NCBI RefSeq assembly: GCF_003597395.2
Contig: NC_133770.1
Location: 201,999,597 to 202,063,596, forward strand
Direction: 5' to 3'
Length of the DNA: 64,000 nucleotides
Origin: Chelonoidis abingdonii
Taxonomy: Eukaryota > Chordata > Testudines > Testudinidae
Shown here: positions 12,670 through 24,748 of the stretch, in pieces
Layout: the number at the start of each line of letters is the position of its first letter
Numbering within the stretch: the stretch's first letter is position 1
Position numbers and translations under genes: made by a program
The notes under the pieces: generated by a model
The model's database searches: none
What the model was told of the DNA's origin: nothing
The model's input: only the letters and a program-made list of their open reading frames with translations

Positions 12670-13531
12670 ATACCTTCTTTGCATTTTGTCAAATGGCAGC
12701 AAAAGTTTTTTTGTTTTTTGTTTTTTTAAATGAACATGTACTGAGTCATCATCTGAGACTATTATAACATGAAATATATGGCAGAATGCAGGTAAAGTGG
12801 AGTCAGAGACATACAATCCCCCCCCCCAATTTAAATAATGCATTATTTTTTTACCAAGTGTAATCAGCATGGAAGCATGGCCTCTGAAATGGTGGCCAAA
12901 GAATGAAGGGGCATAAGAATGTTTAGCATATCTGGCACGTAAATATCTTGCAATGCAAGCTACAGAAGTCCCATGCAAATGCCTTTTCTCACTTTCTGAT
13001 GACACACTAAATAAAAAATGGGCAGCCTTATCTCCCATGAATGTAAACAAACTTGTTTGTCTTAGTGATTGTCTGAACAAGAAATAGGACTGAGTCGACT
13101 GGTAGGCTCTAAAGTTTTTCATTGTTTTGTTTTTGAGTGCAGTTATGTAACCAACAAAATCTCCGTTTGTAAGTTGCATCTTCTCGATTAAGAAATCTCT
13201 ACAGTACTGATATGAGGTGAATTTAAAAATACTGTTTTTCTTGATCATTTTACAGTGCAAATATTTGTAATAAAAATAAAGTGAGTGGTGCACACTTTGT
13301 AGTCAGTGTTGTAATTAAAATCAATGTATTTGAAAATGTAAAAAAAAAAATCCAAAATATTTAATAAAGTTTAATTGGTATTCTATTGAACAACGCAATA
13401 ATTGCAATTAATTTTTTAATCATGATTAATTTTTGAGCTAATTGCATGAGTTAACTGCGATTAATTGACAGCCTATATCTATTGGATAATCTTTTAAAAT
13501 GTGGTTGTAAATGCTGATTGAAATCCAAAAC

Positions 13532-13641
13532 CTTGTCTAGAGTGGCCTTTTGCCCAGGCTGCAGAACTTTTTGTTAAATTCTTAAATGTTTTCCAAATCC
13601 TATGGTTCGTAATATGGTCTGTTGGCCAGTGTAGACATACC
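13532..13641. repeat. Short Harbinger-type MITE
   Basis: A 110-bp segment with inverted ends: ccttgtctagagtggcc at the left, and the reverse complement of the right end reads ggtatgtctacactggcc. These resemble the ends of the Harbinger at 4876. It is internally deleted and non-coding. Confidence 0.45.
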
Positions 13642-15060
13642 AAACCGCTAGGGTTCAGGTTTTTGAAGCACAAAGTACACTGGGTAAAAGAGAATCATCT
13701 TTTGCTCTTCTCTAGCGCCTTCCGTCTATGACTCGGGCACTAACTTAATGAATTTCCCTTTGTTGAAAACGTTTTGCTGTCTTCATGTCAAAACAATTCT
13801 TTGGCTATTTGAGGTGAAGCAATTTCTTGCATGACTGGCTAGCAGCTAATCAAAATGTTGAATTCATGATAGTTCCTCCTGGTGTTGAAACCAGTGAAGT
13901 TCCCATGGCGGGGAGGGGTGATGTGTGCCAGCAGAGCATAATCATTATTCCTGTTCCTGTAACAAAAAGTCATTTGTATCTCCACATCTGCCCCCCCTTT
14001 CTGTTACTTATCTCCTCTGTTCCATCCCTAGGTTCTTATTCTTTGGGTCCCCCCACGCCCCCCACACACTTTTTTTAAGTTTAGTTTTACTGCTACTTTT
14101 CTTTATTTTGACCCTGTTCTGGAGCACCAATTTGGTTCTACCTCCCAGATTTCCTGTTGCCTACAAGTTTCTCCACTGCCAGCTTCAGCACATGGTGTGG
14201 GAGTGATCCACCTGAGCTACTTTTTAGCAAACTTGGACGTGAAAGCAAACACCATTATCTCCCTGTACTGTGCCCATCTCTAAGCAAAGCTATTCATTTT
14301 CCCTCCGGAATACCAGTTTTACACACTAGTAGGTTCAAAGTATGATGGAGTACTTAAAAGCCGATTGTTTGTCGCTGCTGTTTACCAGTTAGTAAAATCC
14401 TTCCAGTTATATAAATATTATAATTAATTATTTATATTACTGTGAAACCTAGCACCCCCAATCATGACCTAAGATCCCATTGTGCTAGGCTCTGTACAAA
14501 TGCAAAACAATGACAGTCTCTGCTCCAATCTTACAACCTAGTTAGTATATTTGCAATGTTTTCAACATACTCTGCATCCTAACTTTTTTATTAAATTGAA
14601 TAACTGTGTGGGCAGTGGAGTGATTATAAATTATCACAGCTGCTCTTGCACTCAACTTCTCATGTGCTGTACTCATGCCGTATGGTTAATGTTTGAATTA
14701 ATGACAATTTTCAGTGTTTGACATGCAACATACATTCAACGAAAGATAGTAAGTTGTCTGACAAAATTACCAATCTTAAAATGAACTCTGGGCTTCACAA
14801 TATCCACCTACAGCTGGAAGAAATATTTTCCTTCTCTTTTGAGGGATGATACCAGTATCAACAGTTCCCATATTTTTACTTTTATTATCTAGATGGTAGA
14901 GTAGATCTTAAATGTAAGCAGGCAAAACATAAGACTAATAAGCTATAAATAGAGGTAGAAGAAAAATAAATTGGTTTAGAAGGGATTCATATGAGAGTTT
15001 GTCAACAAAAATAAGATCTGCCTGTACAGTCTGCCCTCCAGTAACAGACTTTGAATGACT
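13642..15060. other. Gene-free intergenic stretch with one old repeat
   Basis: No credible coding sequence. Around 14435-14530 there is a copy of an old dispersed repeat (see 38370-38524). Confidence 0.5.
14435..14530 (+). repeat. Old dispersed repeat, copy 1
   Basis: The track ttgtgctaggctctgtacaa, followed by acagtctctgctcc, is shared with 38402-38465. The family is common in reptile and bird DNA as far as I recall, but I cannot name it with confidence. Confidence 0.5.
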
Positions 15061-15525
15061 GGGGGTTTTGGGAGGTGTCTGGGAGAGGTGACAGAGAGCG
15101 AGGGATGTGGTGGAAGGACTCAGATCTAAAAATTCTTTTTTGTCAAACAGCAGAGCCAGTTTCCAGGCAACCTAACAAGCACAGCTGGTTTGTAATAGGC
15201 TCTGCCTAATTGGCTACGCTGCCTGATTTGTGGAAAGGATCAGAAGACCATCTCTTGGGGCCAGCAGCAGTTCAGAGGCTGCTCAAAGTATTCGCTCACA
15301 GCTGAGAGAGCTCCTATGCCTGCTTGTTTCTAGCCTTGTCCTTACCTTGTTCCAGTCCTGTTCTCACCTTACTCAAGTCTTGCCCCTGCCTTGCCTGATT
15401 GCAAGTAAACCTACTCTGACATTTGACTCATACTCCTGACTTAGGCTCTGACCCTTGGCTCTGGCTCTGACCCTCAACTCCAACCACTGGGCTCAACTAC
15501 CCATGTCTCAGTCTTTGTTGCCTAT
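15060..15525 (+). repeat. LTR-like repeat fragment
   Basis: GC-richer block with a repetitive gctctgaccc-type 3' part (15440-15490), resembling the R/U5 end of reptile LTRs. No TG...CA ends or duplications were found. Identity is tentative. Confidence 0.35.
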
Positions 15526-16199
15526 GATGATTGAATTGTAGAATATTACGGCAGAATACTCTAGCTCAAAATTATTATGTAGTCTATGATATGCCTCACC
15601 ATTGGCTAATTCTGTTCATCTTCTGCCCCATCTCAGCTTGCTGTTTTCTTCAGTTGCCTGTTCCATTCTTCTGTTCTTCACACATCCAAATGACATTCTA
15701 TGCTGCTTGTTTTTGCTATGCCTGCAATGGCTGGGCAGAGCTTTCCTGTACTATCATCTAGAATCCAGGGTGGTGTTTAATGCATTTAGATGATATTTTG
15801 CAGGGTGTGAATCCTTTGGGGGATGCTGACATGCAGTGTTCTGGGCTAGATTCACCAACAATGTGAAGGCAGTGGATCTGACTCCCAAGGAATATACCTA
15901 ACATAGGGGGGTTCCCCTTGCAACAAAAAGCTGATACAATGGCTTTTTGCCATCATCCTCTGACACATCATGGGCGGGCGAAGGGCAGAAAGTGCTTGGA
16001 GGGTGACTGCACTACAGCTTTCTCAAAAAGCTCTTTGGGATCATACACAGCCAACTGTGGGTTGCAGCAGCAGCCTTGAGGCTGCTTTCTTAGACTGGCC
16101 CCCAAGCAGCTCCCATCACAGGGGAAGAGGAAAGATGGCTTAAGTGCAGTGAGGCCTTGGTTGTTGATTGCAGTTCCTAGACACTATCCTAATACAAAT

Positions 16200-16380
16200 A
16201 ATGGTAAAGACTTTGCCGCCTCCTTGTGTGGAGCACAGCTCATCAGGAACAGTGAATCCGTGCCTCTGACCTGAAAAGGAGCTCTCTGTAAGCTTGAAAG
16301 CTTGTCTCTCTCTCTCTCTCCAACAGAAAAGTTGGTCCAGTAAAAGAAAGTACCTCACCCACTTTTTCTCTCTGGGTGAC
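16200..16380 (+). repeat. Dispersed repeat tail with a short TC microsatellite
   Basis: The segment gtaagcttgaaagcttgtct, then a (TC)n run at about 16305-16322 and aacagaaaagttggtccag, is a repeat tail that I recognise from reptile genomes. I cannot assign the family. Confidence 0.4.
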
Positions 16381-16639
16381 CATTTGGAATGTGCCAGCCT
16401 TCCAATAATTAAATGGCAGATCGTAGTTGTTCACAGAGCGTGCTTTCAGGACATGGCTCTGTCAAGTAAATTAATTAAAATCAATGTTGTAAAAACCCAA
16501 ATGCCATCATGCGTAGTGGGGACCCCACTGGTGTACAAGGAGACAATCATGTATATGGTTTTGATTTCTACTGATTGAGAAGACATGCTGTATCTATATA
16601 AGCTAGTAAAGATGCTGATATGGCTGTAACATCTACCCA

Positions 16640-16860
16640 TAAGTACAACTTACTATGAGATGTGAGGGATTCTCCATCACTTGAAGTCTTTAAATCAAGT
16701 TAGGATGTCTTCCTAAGAAATGTTCTATATCTCAGTCAGAAGTTAAAGGGTTGTTGCAAGAATCACGTAGTGAAATCCTGTGGCTTGTATTATGCAGGAG
16801 GACAGACTAGATGGTCACAATAGTCCTTTCTGCCTTAAGAAACATAAATATCTGATGAAT
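16640..16860 (+). repeat. CR1-like 3' tail (gtctttaaatcaagttagga family)
   Basis: The end segment gcaggaggacagactagatg, followed by gtcacaatagtcc, is shared with the copy ending at 22622. The tail is an imperfect tatctgatgaa-type repeat, as in CR1-like and CR1-mobilised SINE ends. Confidence 0.6.
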
Positions 16861-17784
16861 TTTAGACTTACAGGAAAAGAAGCAAAGGCCTGGATTACTC
16901 CCTCTTCCTGAATTATCCATGGGAAGGAGCTTGTGAGAAAACTATCTGGGGATCCCACCATGGATCATTCTGTCATGGTGCGAAAATTCAGTTCTAACAT
17001 AGTGTTAGAGGAGTGCTATGATGTTGCATGTGTTGTCTTTTGATTGAAACATAAAACTGGAGTCCATTAAATATCCCATGATATTTGTTAAAGTTTAAGG
17101 GCAGAATATTAAACCTAATGTCCTGTCTAAATTACAGCAGTATAATCACATTTTGTCTACCTATATGGTCCCTGCAATTTAAAATAAATATGGTATCTGC
17201 CTTCATTTTGGTCCTAAATGATTGTGTGGTATTGCTGTGTTGCAACACTTCATATTAAAGGTGGCTGCATTGCAGCGGGGTTTGAAGTGACTCCTCGTGT
17301 GGTACACATCATTTTTTTTGGAAAAACATATTGAAATCTGCCATAACTATTGTGTATAAATGTAAAATAATATTTAGAATGCATGGATTAAAATCTTTCT
17401 GATATTTTAGTTTTGGAGCAGTCAAAATTGTTTTTGTCAACAAAATGGATATATTCACTTTTAAAAAAAATAATTCAAAAATAAGTTTATCATAAATGTG
17501 TGAGTTCTACTTCAATGGAAAATAATTTATAAATTAAGTTATGCATGAAAAGGCAACTGCAAAGCAAAAATTAGAATAGAGTTTAATCTATATGTAATAT
17601 GCCAAATATCACCACTGATTAGACTGAAATAACATTCATTTGCATCTCGGCTAGCAGAAGTTGCAAGGAATAATGTAATGGCTTGTGAGGATATCATTTT
17701 TGTCTTATTCTGAAATATTTTTTTGTGAACTAGGAAATTCCAAGAAGATTTCATGATAGGTTGGGGAAGCAGCAGTAGTATTTA
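16861..17784. other. Gene-free AT-rich stretch
   Basis: Nothing recognisable on either strand. Confidence 0.45.
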
Positions 17785-18035
17785 AGAATGATCCAAGGGT
17801 TAGGGCACTAGCCTAGGACTTGGGTGACCTGGGTTTAAGTCCCTGTTCTGTCACAGACGTCTTGTGTGACCTTGGGAAAGTTGTTTAACCTTTCTGTGCC
17901 TTGGTTCCCCATCTGTAAAATAGGGATAATCTTACTTCCCTATCTCTCAGGGTTGTTCTGGGGTTAAACACTATTAAAGATAGTGAAGTCTCAGGTACTG
18001 TGGTGATTGGAGCTATATAAGTACCAAAGATAGAA
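17785..18035 (+). repeat. MIR-like SINE
   Basis: tRNA-derived head (gttagggcactagcctagga), then gtgaccttgggaaagttgtt, then the conserved core gccttggttccccatctgta. This is one of three related copies in the window (also 2400-2795 on - and 25643-25860 on +). Confidence 0.7.
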
Positions 18036-18625
18036 AGTATTTTGGTGCTGAGTTGAGAGATTTGGCACTCAAATCTTTGCTTAACCAATTTTTGTTTGTG
18101 TGTGTGTTTAATTTTTTTCAACTTATCTCTAAGTGGCTGTAAAGCTCTCAGATAATTCCATCTTAGACTTTAAAAGAATGCAAATTTCCAGCAGAGGGTG
18201 AATGGGTAACATGTAATAGAAAAAAAAATTAATAACCCTGTCTCAAATATAGATCTATTTCAGCAGGTTTTAGATTTTACACTACACAGCATGCTTTTGT
18301 TTTTAATATATACTTAAGTGATTATAATCAAGAAGAAAGCTATCAGTGCTATTGAGTAGCACCTTGTTTTGTGTCACTTCCCACTGAGCACCCAGAAGTC
18401 CAGGTACTTGCAGGTACATGGTATTCTTTCAGTGGACTGTAATTATGTGTCAGCCCCACCCAGCAGAGAGCAAACCTGTGGCACAATGGTATCAGAAAGG
18501 TCAGTGTTAGGACACCTCAGATGCAAGACCTCAATTTGTTCACCTAGAGTTTTAGCTTTCTAAACAAGTAAGTCGTTTACATCTAGCTGAGTTTATTTAC
18601 TTCATTGTTTTATTATTTTATATAT

Positions 18626-19393
18626 TGTGGCAGAGCTCCGACCTTGTCCCCATGGGTCTCGCATTTCCAGGCAGTTTAGGCTAGCCTCAGAGGCTCACTG
18701 CGACCATCCATGTTGCCCTTCTCTCTCTAGGGCCAGGATTACAATCTATTGAGCCCTTTTCATCATAAGCCAGCAAGGAGGTTGGTGAGAGAACTCCCAC
18801 AGTCTCTGTTGTCCCTATGGCTTATTCAAGAATAGTTTAGCCTCCTGTCCTGACAGGGACCTGTCTTCCCTTCCCAGGAGGTGTTTCTGTAGTGGTGGGT
18901 TGGGGGGAAGCCGGGCTCACCCTCTATTCCAGGTTCCGGCCCAGGACACTAATGGCAGCAGCTTTTGGCAGTCGACCTTTCACCACCAGAACTGCTACGC
19001 TTTCCTGGGCCACTTCCCCACAACCATCCTGCTACTCTCTCTTAACGCCTTCTTCACCCTTACCTTAGGGCTCCCTCTCCAGTGACTTGAGGGTGTCTTC
19101 ATTACTCAGCCCTTCAGCCGCACTCCCTCTCCTCTGAGTCCTTGGCTCTCCCTGGCCTGACCAGAAGGAGCCTTTTTACAGTATCAGAGGGGCCTTAATT
19201 AGAGTCAGGGTGTTCATATTAGCTTAAAGGCCTCATCCAACTCTTTTTGCAGGCTAATTGGAATCATGTGTCCACCCTAGCCTGGAGCAGTCCCCTCCTT
19301 TGGTCAGTCAGGGAACAGAAAACTTTTTATCCAGTGGCCAGTATATCTGCCTTCTACTACTCTGCTGTACCCAACTGGTCTGAGTCCATCACA
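18626..19393 (+). mobile_element. Solo LTR (768 bp), family A
   Basis: It starts tgtggcagag and ends ccatcaca, with atatat directly on both sides (18620-18625 and 19394-19399), consistent with a short target duplication. It is related to the LTR at 11983-12669. There is no internal region, so it is a product of LTR-LTR recombination. Confidence 0.75.
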
Positions 19394-19518
19394 ATATATA
19401 GTTAGTCCTGGAAATAAGAGGGTTTTGATTGGTTTGAATTGACTTGTGCTGTAAAATTCAGGTGCATAAATACATATTGTACCTCCAGTTTCAAGCTGAG
19501 TAAGTAGGTATAGTCTTG

Positions 19519-20063
19519 GGCCTCGTCTACACTACAGAGTTAGGCTGACACAAGGCAGCTTATGTCAACCTAACTCTGTAAGTGTCTACACCAAAATTTC
19601 ACTCCCACCAATGTAACTCACCTGCTGTGTCGATTTTAATAATTCCACCTCCATTAGAGGTTAGGATTTAGGTTGACACAGCATCAGTGTAGACACTGCA
19701 TTACTTAGGTTGCTTTTAGTGACCTCCAGAGGGTGTCCCACATCTTGACTGCTCTGTCACCGTTTTGAACTCTGCTGCCTAGCGGCTAGGTGCGCAGACA
19801 CACGCCCCTCCCCTTTAAAGCCCTGTGAATTTCTGAAATTCAATTTCCACGTTGCCCAGCTTGGAGAGCACACCTAGCAACTGCCCAGCTGACCATGCTG
19901 GCTACACATTACAGATGTGCTCTTGCCTGGATTACTCAGGAAGTGTTGGATCTCCTGGATCTGTGGAGAGAAGAGGCTGTGCAGGCACAGCTCTGATCCA
20001 GCTGTAGAAACATGGACATCTATGAGCAGATCACTTGAGGCATGGAGGAGAAGGGCTAGCATT
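19519..20063 (+). mobile_element. Harbinger fragment, left half, with SANT-gene relic
   Basis: It starts ggcctcgtctacactac, a Harbinger end. Near 19880-20060 is a decayed Myb/SANT-like coding segment (EVLDLLDLWREEAVQAQL). It is cut at about 20063 by the CR1 on the minus strand, and a matching C-terminal part reappears at 21561. Confidence 0.65.
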
Positions 20064-21560
20064 ATTATGTCCCCCCTCATCTTGTCTTCTGCATACTAAA
20101 CAAACCCAATTTTTTTTCAGTCTTTACTAGTAGGTCATGTTTTCTAGACCTTTAATCATTTTTGTTCCTCTTCTCTGGACCACAATTTTCTAATTTTACC
20201 ACAATTTTCTTGCAATGTGGCACCTAAATCTGGACAAAATACTCCAGCTGAGGGCTTATCAGTGCAGAGCAGAATAGAACGATTACTTCTCGTAACTTGC
20301 TTATAACACTCCTGCTGATTCATCCCAGAATGTTGTTTCTTTTTTTTGCAACAGTATTACACTGTTAAGTCATATTTAGCTTGTGATCCACTACGACCCC
20401 TGGATCCCTTTCCACAGTACTCCTTCCTACACAGTCATTTCCCATTTTGTATGTGTGCAACTGATTGTTCCTAAGTGGAGTACTTTACATTTGTCCTTAT
20501 TGGATGTCATCTTATTTACATCAGACCATTTCTCCAGTTTGTCCAGATCATTTTGAATTTTAATCCTATTCTCCAAAGCATTTGCAATCCCTTCCATCTT
20601 ATAAAATCTGTAAACTTTATGTGTACTCTCTGTGTCATTATCTAAATCATTGGTGAAGATATTGAACAGAACCAGGACTAATTCCTGTAGGACCGCACTC
20701 GATATGCCCTTCGAGCTAGACTATGAACCACTGATAACTACACTCTGGGACTGGTTTTCCAACCAGTTATGCATCCACTTTATAGTAGCTCCATCTACAT
20801 TGTATTTCCCTACTTTGTTTATGACATGGTCATGCAAGACCATATCAAAAGCATTACTAAAGTCAAGATACATCTCATCTACCACTTCCTCTATATCCAC
20901 AAGGCTTGTTACCTTGTCAAAGAAAACTATTAGGTTGCTTTGACATGATTTGTTCTTGAGAAATCCGTGTTGACTGTTACTTATCACCTTGTTATCTTCT
21001 AGTTGTTTACAAATGGATTGCTTGATTATTTGCTCCATTATCTTTTTCCAGATACTGAAATTAAGCTGACTAGTCTGTAATTCCCCAGGTTGTCCTTATT
21101 CCCCTTTTTTATAGATTGGCCGTATAGTTCCTTTTTTCAGTCCTCTGGGAGCTCTCCCATCTTCCATGAGATTTCAAAGATAACTGCTAATGGCTCAGAT
21201 ATCTCCTCAGTCAGTTATATGAGTATTCCAGGATGTATTTCATCAGGGCCTCAGATCCTACCTCATTTTCACCGGCTACTAAACTTTTTGGTGAAAATTG
21301 AAACAAAAAAGTCATGTTTCACTTCTGCCACTTCCACATTTTTTTTATCCTTTCTCCCCTCATTGAGTAATGGGCCTGCCCTGCCTGGGCTTTCCTTTTG
21401 CTTCTAATGTATTTGTAGAATGTTTTCTTGTTACCCTTTATGTCTCTAGCTAGTTTATCATCATTTTGTGCCTTGGCCTTTCTAATTTTGTCCCTACATG
21501 CTTGTGTTGTTTATATTCATCCTTCGTAATTTGATCTAGTTTCCACTTTTCCCAGGGAGG
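20064..21560 (-). mobile_element. CR1 LINE, 1.5 kb, diverged
   Basis: The minus strand encodes the CR1 ORF2 reverse transcriptase region. A 105-residue open piece at 21038-20721 contains SNSQHGFLKNKSCQSNLIVF and YLDFSNAFDMV, where canonical reverse transcriptase has a catalytic Asp followed later by YxDD. The rest is recognisable at nucleotide level but broken. The 3' tail is missing and the 5' end is truncated, as is usual for CR1. It is inserted in a Harbinger. Confidence 0.85.
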
Positions 21561-21940
21561 AGCGAGAATGCAGTGCTTTCACAGTTTGTGGATCAAAGGG
21601 AGTGAGTTTAGTATACCAAGCTTCCATTTATCTCATGAATATACTTGCAATAGTACCTCCGTGCATTGTATCTTTTGGAGCTGGAAATGTGGCCTTAAGG
21701 ATGTCTCCATCCACACTAGCAGAGTGGCTCAGTCAGATAAGGTGATGAAGGAAGAAGTTGTGGCATAATCTGTTCAAGAGATCCAGCAAGCCTCTGCTGT
21801 TTGGAGAATCACCCTCACAGACAACATGGACAGCGACAGAATGGACAGTAGAAAGGCGCAGGAAAAGGAAAGGGATGTGCAGCAGGAGATTCTAGCACTT
21901 CTCAAGCAGCAAACATATGTTGTAGACTCTTGCTGATCTT
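21561..21940 (+). mobile_element. Harbinger fragment, right half of the SANT-gene relic
   Basis: Contains a charged coiled-coil-like tail (NMDSDRMDSRKAQEKERDVQ, then QEILALLKQQ) typical of the C-terminus of Harbinger Myb/SANT proteins. Read on + like the 19519-20063 part, so the two are probably one element split by the CR1. Confidence 0.55.
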
Positions 21941-21949
21941 TCCCTGGGT

Positions 21950-22014
21950 GCTGGCTGGTGAGTCTTGCCCACATGCTCAGGGTTTAACTGATCGCCATAT
22001 TTGGGGTCTGGAAG
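21950..22014 (+). repeat. CR1-like 3' repeat, left part
   Basis: Contains catgctcagggtttaactga and catatttggggtctgg, the reverse complement of 1995-2060. It continues at about 22366 after an insertion. Confidence 0.6.
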
Positions 22015-22365
22015 GAAAGGCCATTAAGATGTAACAAGGGTCTTTTGTTAAACAATAGAACTCCAGCTGTGAGTCAAGTACACCAGCAGAACACATTTGC
22101 ACCTTTACATATACTACTAAGTATGTAAACTACAAGACTTTCTACATTTTAAGAACAATTTTTAACCAGTGGATTCTGGGAAACTCTCACGAGAGAGTGC
22201 ATCAGCTACTTTGTTAGAAGCTCCTGAAATGTGTTGAATTTCATGCACCTTTACATATACTACTAAGTATGTAAACTACAAGACTTTCTACATTTTTTTT
22301 TTTTTTTTTTTTTTTTTTTAGGAAAAAAAAATCAAACAGGTCTTAAAAAGCAAAACTTTTAAAAT
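22015..22365 (-). mobile_element. Retroelement-derived insertion (Ty3/Gypsy-like relic) with direct repeat and poly-T
   Basis: About 350 bp separates two halves of one older repeat, so it is an insertion. On - it reads a short segment resembling the end of a Ty3/Gypsy-type RNase H region (KVADALSRESFPESTG) around 22160-22240. It contains two identical 52-bp direct repeats (22099-22150 and 22245-22296). A run of 27 T follows at 22293-22319. Confidence 0.5.
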
Positions 22366-22622
22366 TTTCCTCCAGGGCAGATTGGCAGAGACCTTGGAGG
22401 TTTTTTGCCTTCCTCTGCAGCATGGGGCATGGGTCACTTGCTGGAGGATTCTCTGCAGCTTAAGGTCTTCAAACCACAATTTGAGGACTTGAGTAACTCA
22501 GACATATGTTAGGGGTTTGTTACTGAAGTGGATGGGTGAGATTCTGTGGCCTGCGTTGTGCAGGAGGTGAGACTAGATGATCATAATGGTCCCTTCTGAC
22601 CTTAAAGTCTATGAATCTATGA
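22366..22622 (+). repeat. CR1-like 3' repeat, right part and tail
   Basis: Resumes with ttttcctccagggcagattg and ends in gaccttaaagtctatgaatc plus tatgag, a CR1/SINE-type tail. The end matches 16780-16850. Confidence 0.65.
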
Positions 22623-22889
22623 GCAACAGTCCCATGCTCACCTCCCTTTGCAACCTGTAGAGAATTGCATTCCGGAGCCTTTCTACACCTCCCCTCATCA
22701 CATTCTGCACTGCACTACCCCTACTGCTCAACCTTGAGGAAGAAAACAGACAATCACAGCTGCACATACAGTGACTTGTGAAAGACACAATTGGTGTATG
22801 TATTTGTGAAATGGAAATGACTTTTCTTTCCCTTTAAAAGTTTTTGCCTTTATTTAAGTTTTTTTATTCAGTTATAAATGTCTGTTTGC

Positions 22890-23607
22890 CTGGGTTTGGA
22901 ATAAAACTCTATTTCTGGAAAGTTAATTCATCTTTATTAGTTCACAACGTATGCTGGCTGGGGCTGACATCCTTCACAGATCCATAAAAGTAATAGATGA
23001 ATTTTCAATGTTATATTACCACATGCGCAGCACTCATTGCAAGGTTCATACCAGCGTGCAAAAGAGCAATTCCAAGTAGAGCACACTACAGCAAAAAACA
23101 TTACTATGGCTCACTATTGAAATGATCTTTCAAAGCCTCTCTGAGCAGAATTGCTCTGCACTGAGCTCCTTCTAATAGCCCTGGTATGCAGTTGCTCAAA
23201 ATCAGCAGACAGCCGTTCCAACTCTCTCCTGCACCCTGGCAGAAACTTTTTCCTCCTTTGCTTCACAGATACTACACAGGACACAGCAGTCAGCTACAAC
23301 CATTGAGATATATGTTTTTCACTGAGGTTCAATCTTGTGAGTAGATAGTGCCAGTGACCTTTCAAATGGCTAAAAGCACTTTCATTTGTCATTATGCACC
23401 TTCTAAGCCTGTAGTTGAAGTGCTTCTTGTTGCTGTCGAGGTGAACGGTGTACGGCTTCAGAAGCCTAGGGAGGGGGGTAGGCTGGGTCTCCCAGGATCA
23501 CTACTGGCATTTCAACATCCAGAATGGTAATCTGTTGCTCTGGAAAGAAAGGCCCTGCTTGCAGCTTTCCGAACAGCTTTGTGTTCGTAAAGATGTGAGT
23601 GTCATGC
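22890..23607 (-). pseudogene. Harbinger transposase relic, 3' part
   Basis: On - it reads through the second-Asp motif (VVILGDPAYPLPRLLKPY) and the catalytic-Glu region, here NESAFSHLKGHWHYLLTRL. The tail carries stops. It joins the segment 24483-24632 across the inserted LTR. It is a different copy from the 4876 element, with distinct sequence. Confidence 0.75.
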
Positions 23608-24482
23608 TGTCACACCTCAATGGTCCTCTCCCTCCCATAGGTCCCTGGGGAGGGCAAATCAGTATGTGGCTAACACTGTTGCAAGCATCGCAAAGCATGC
23701 TGGGAAGGGTTAAAGGTGTGAGTGAGGAGTGACTGTTTCCTTTGTAGGTTACAAGAGGCTGAGAAGGGGGGCAGAAGAAGAAAATAGCAAAGAACGAGTT
23801 AATTCAACCCTGGAGTTAGCTTAGTACGAAGTTACGACGCTGGCCTCCACCCAAGAACACTGCTCACAGCCAAGACTTGGCTGACAGTCAAGAAAGATGG
23901 GGGCTTGAATGTGCCCGAATGGCCGTGAGAGAGAGAACTCCAGCTGCACAGACCGGCAAAACAGCAAGGCCAGCAGGAAGGAAAACAAAGTCTAGGAGCT
24001 GCAGAGATGGAAAACACAGACAAGATAGCAAAAGGGCGAGCAGAGCCTTGTATCCCTGGAACGGGGTGTTTTGGGAATGTTGTGTCCTCTCCACTCCCGT
24101 CCCCTGAGGAGCCAGGACTTAAAACCCTCCTGAGAGCTGGAGCAATTTGGAGAGCAACAGCAGACCTGGACAGCCTGGGCCCAGGACAGCACTCTCGTCC
24201 ACCTTCCCCCCTCCTCCCTTCTCTTCTGACATTACACCCAGACTTGGCCAGTCGTGCATGTATGAGTATGAAAGTGGGTTAGGGCTTGGGGCACTAATGC
24301 TTTCTTTCTTCCTCTGAGTGAATGTCCCCAGCACTCTCTGCTATTATTTTATTATTTTAATCAATATAGCTTTAAAATTTAGACATTTGGTGTGCCTCGT
24401 CATCTCCACCCCAAAAAAGATCCTGTGGCCCCAGCCTGATCAACTGTGGCCTCAGACAGATTGGTAATGAAAATCTGTCACA
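23608..24482 (+). mobile_element. Solo LTR (875 bp), family B
   Basis: It starts tgtcacacctc and ends aatctgtcaca, flanked by exact 4-bp duplications atgc (23604-23607, 24483-24486). It interrupts a His codon of the Harbinger transposase; removing it with one ATGC rejoins the frame. It contains a tattattttattattttaa stretch near 24343. Confidence 0.8.
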
Positions 24483-24632
24483 ATGCACCTTCTTTGACCA
24501 GCCCACACTCCTGTCAGTAAAGTGTCTCCGGTGATCCAACAGTGCTTGCAATGCCATAGAAAAGCAGCCCTTTTTGTTGATGTATTCTGTGGCAAGGTGG
24601 CTTGGTGCCAAAACAGGGATATGTGTAGGGTG
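24483..24632 (-). pseudogene. Harbinger transposase relic, upstream part
   Basis: On - it reads HIPVLAPSHLATEYINKKGC and ALLDHRRHFTDRSVGWSKKV, the transposase segment just after the first catalytic Asp. It ends exactly at the LTR duplication. Further upstream it is cut by the small MITE at 24626-24748. Confidence 0.7.
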
Positions 24633-24748
24633 ACCAGGCAGCAAATGTGAAAAATTGGGATGAGGGTGGAGGGTCATAGAAGCCCGTATAAGAAAAAGAC
24701 CCAAAAATCAGGACTGTCCCTATAAAATTAGGACATCTGGTCACCCTA
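24626..24748. mobile_element. Small MITE with exact terminal inverted repeats (123 bp)
   Basis: The ends tagggtgaccag and ctggtcacccta are exact inverted repeats. The interior is partly palindromic (aaaaatcaggactgtcccta). I recognise it as an abundant reptile MITE, probably hAT-related. It is inserted in the Harbinger transposase relic. Confidence 0.7.

Larger units (their letters stand above)
11177..13476 (-). mobile_element. hAT DNA transposon, interrupted by a solo LTR
   Basis: Its ends are imperfect inverted repeats: it starts tagggctatcaagcaatta, and the reverse complement of the other end starts ataggctgtcaattaat. It is flanked by an 8-bp duplication with one mismatch (atctatta 11169-11176, atctattg 13477-13484), as expected for hAT. 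Subterminal AT-rich arms repeat each other in opposite orientation. It encodes a hAT transposase relic on - and is split by the LTR at 11983-12669. Confidence 0.8.

Noticed and set aside
12634..13293. A 219-codon minus-strand ORF
   Set aside because: It crosses the LTR/hAT boundary and AT-rich hAT terminal sequence. It has no recognisable domain and is not a gene.
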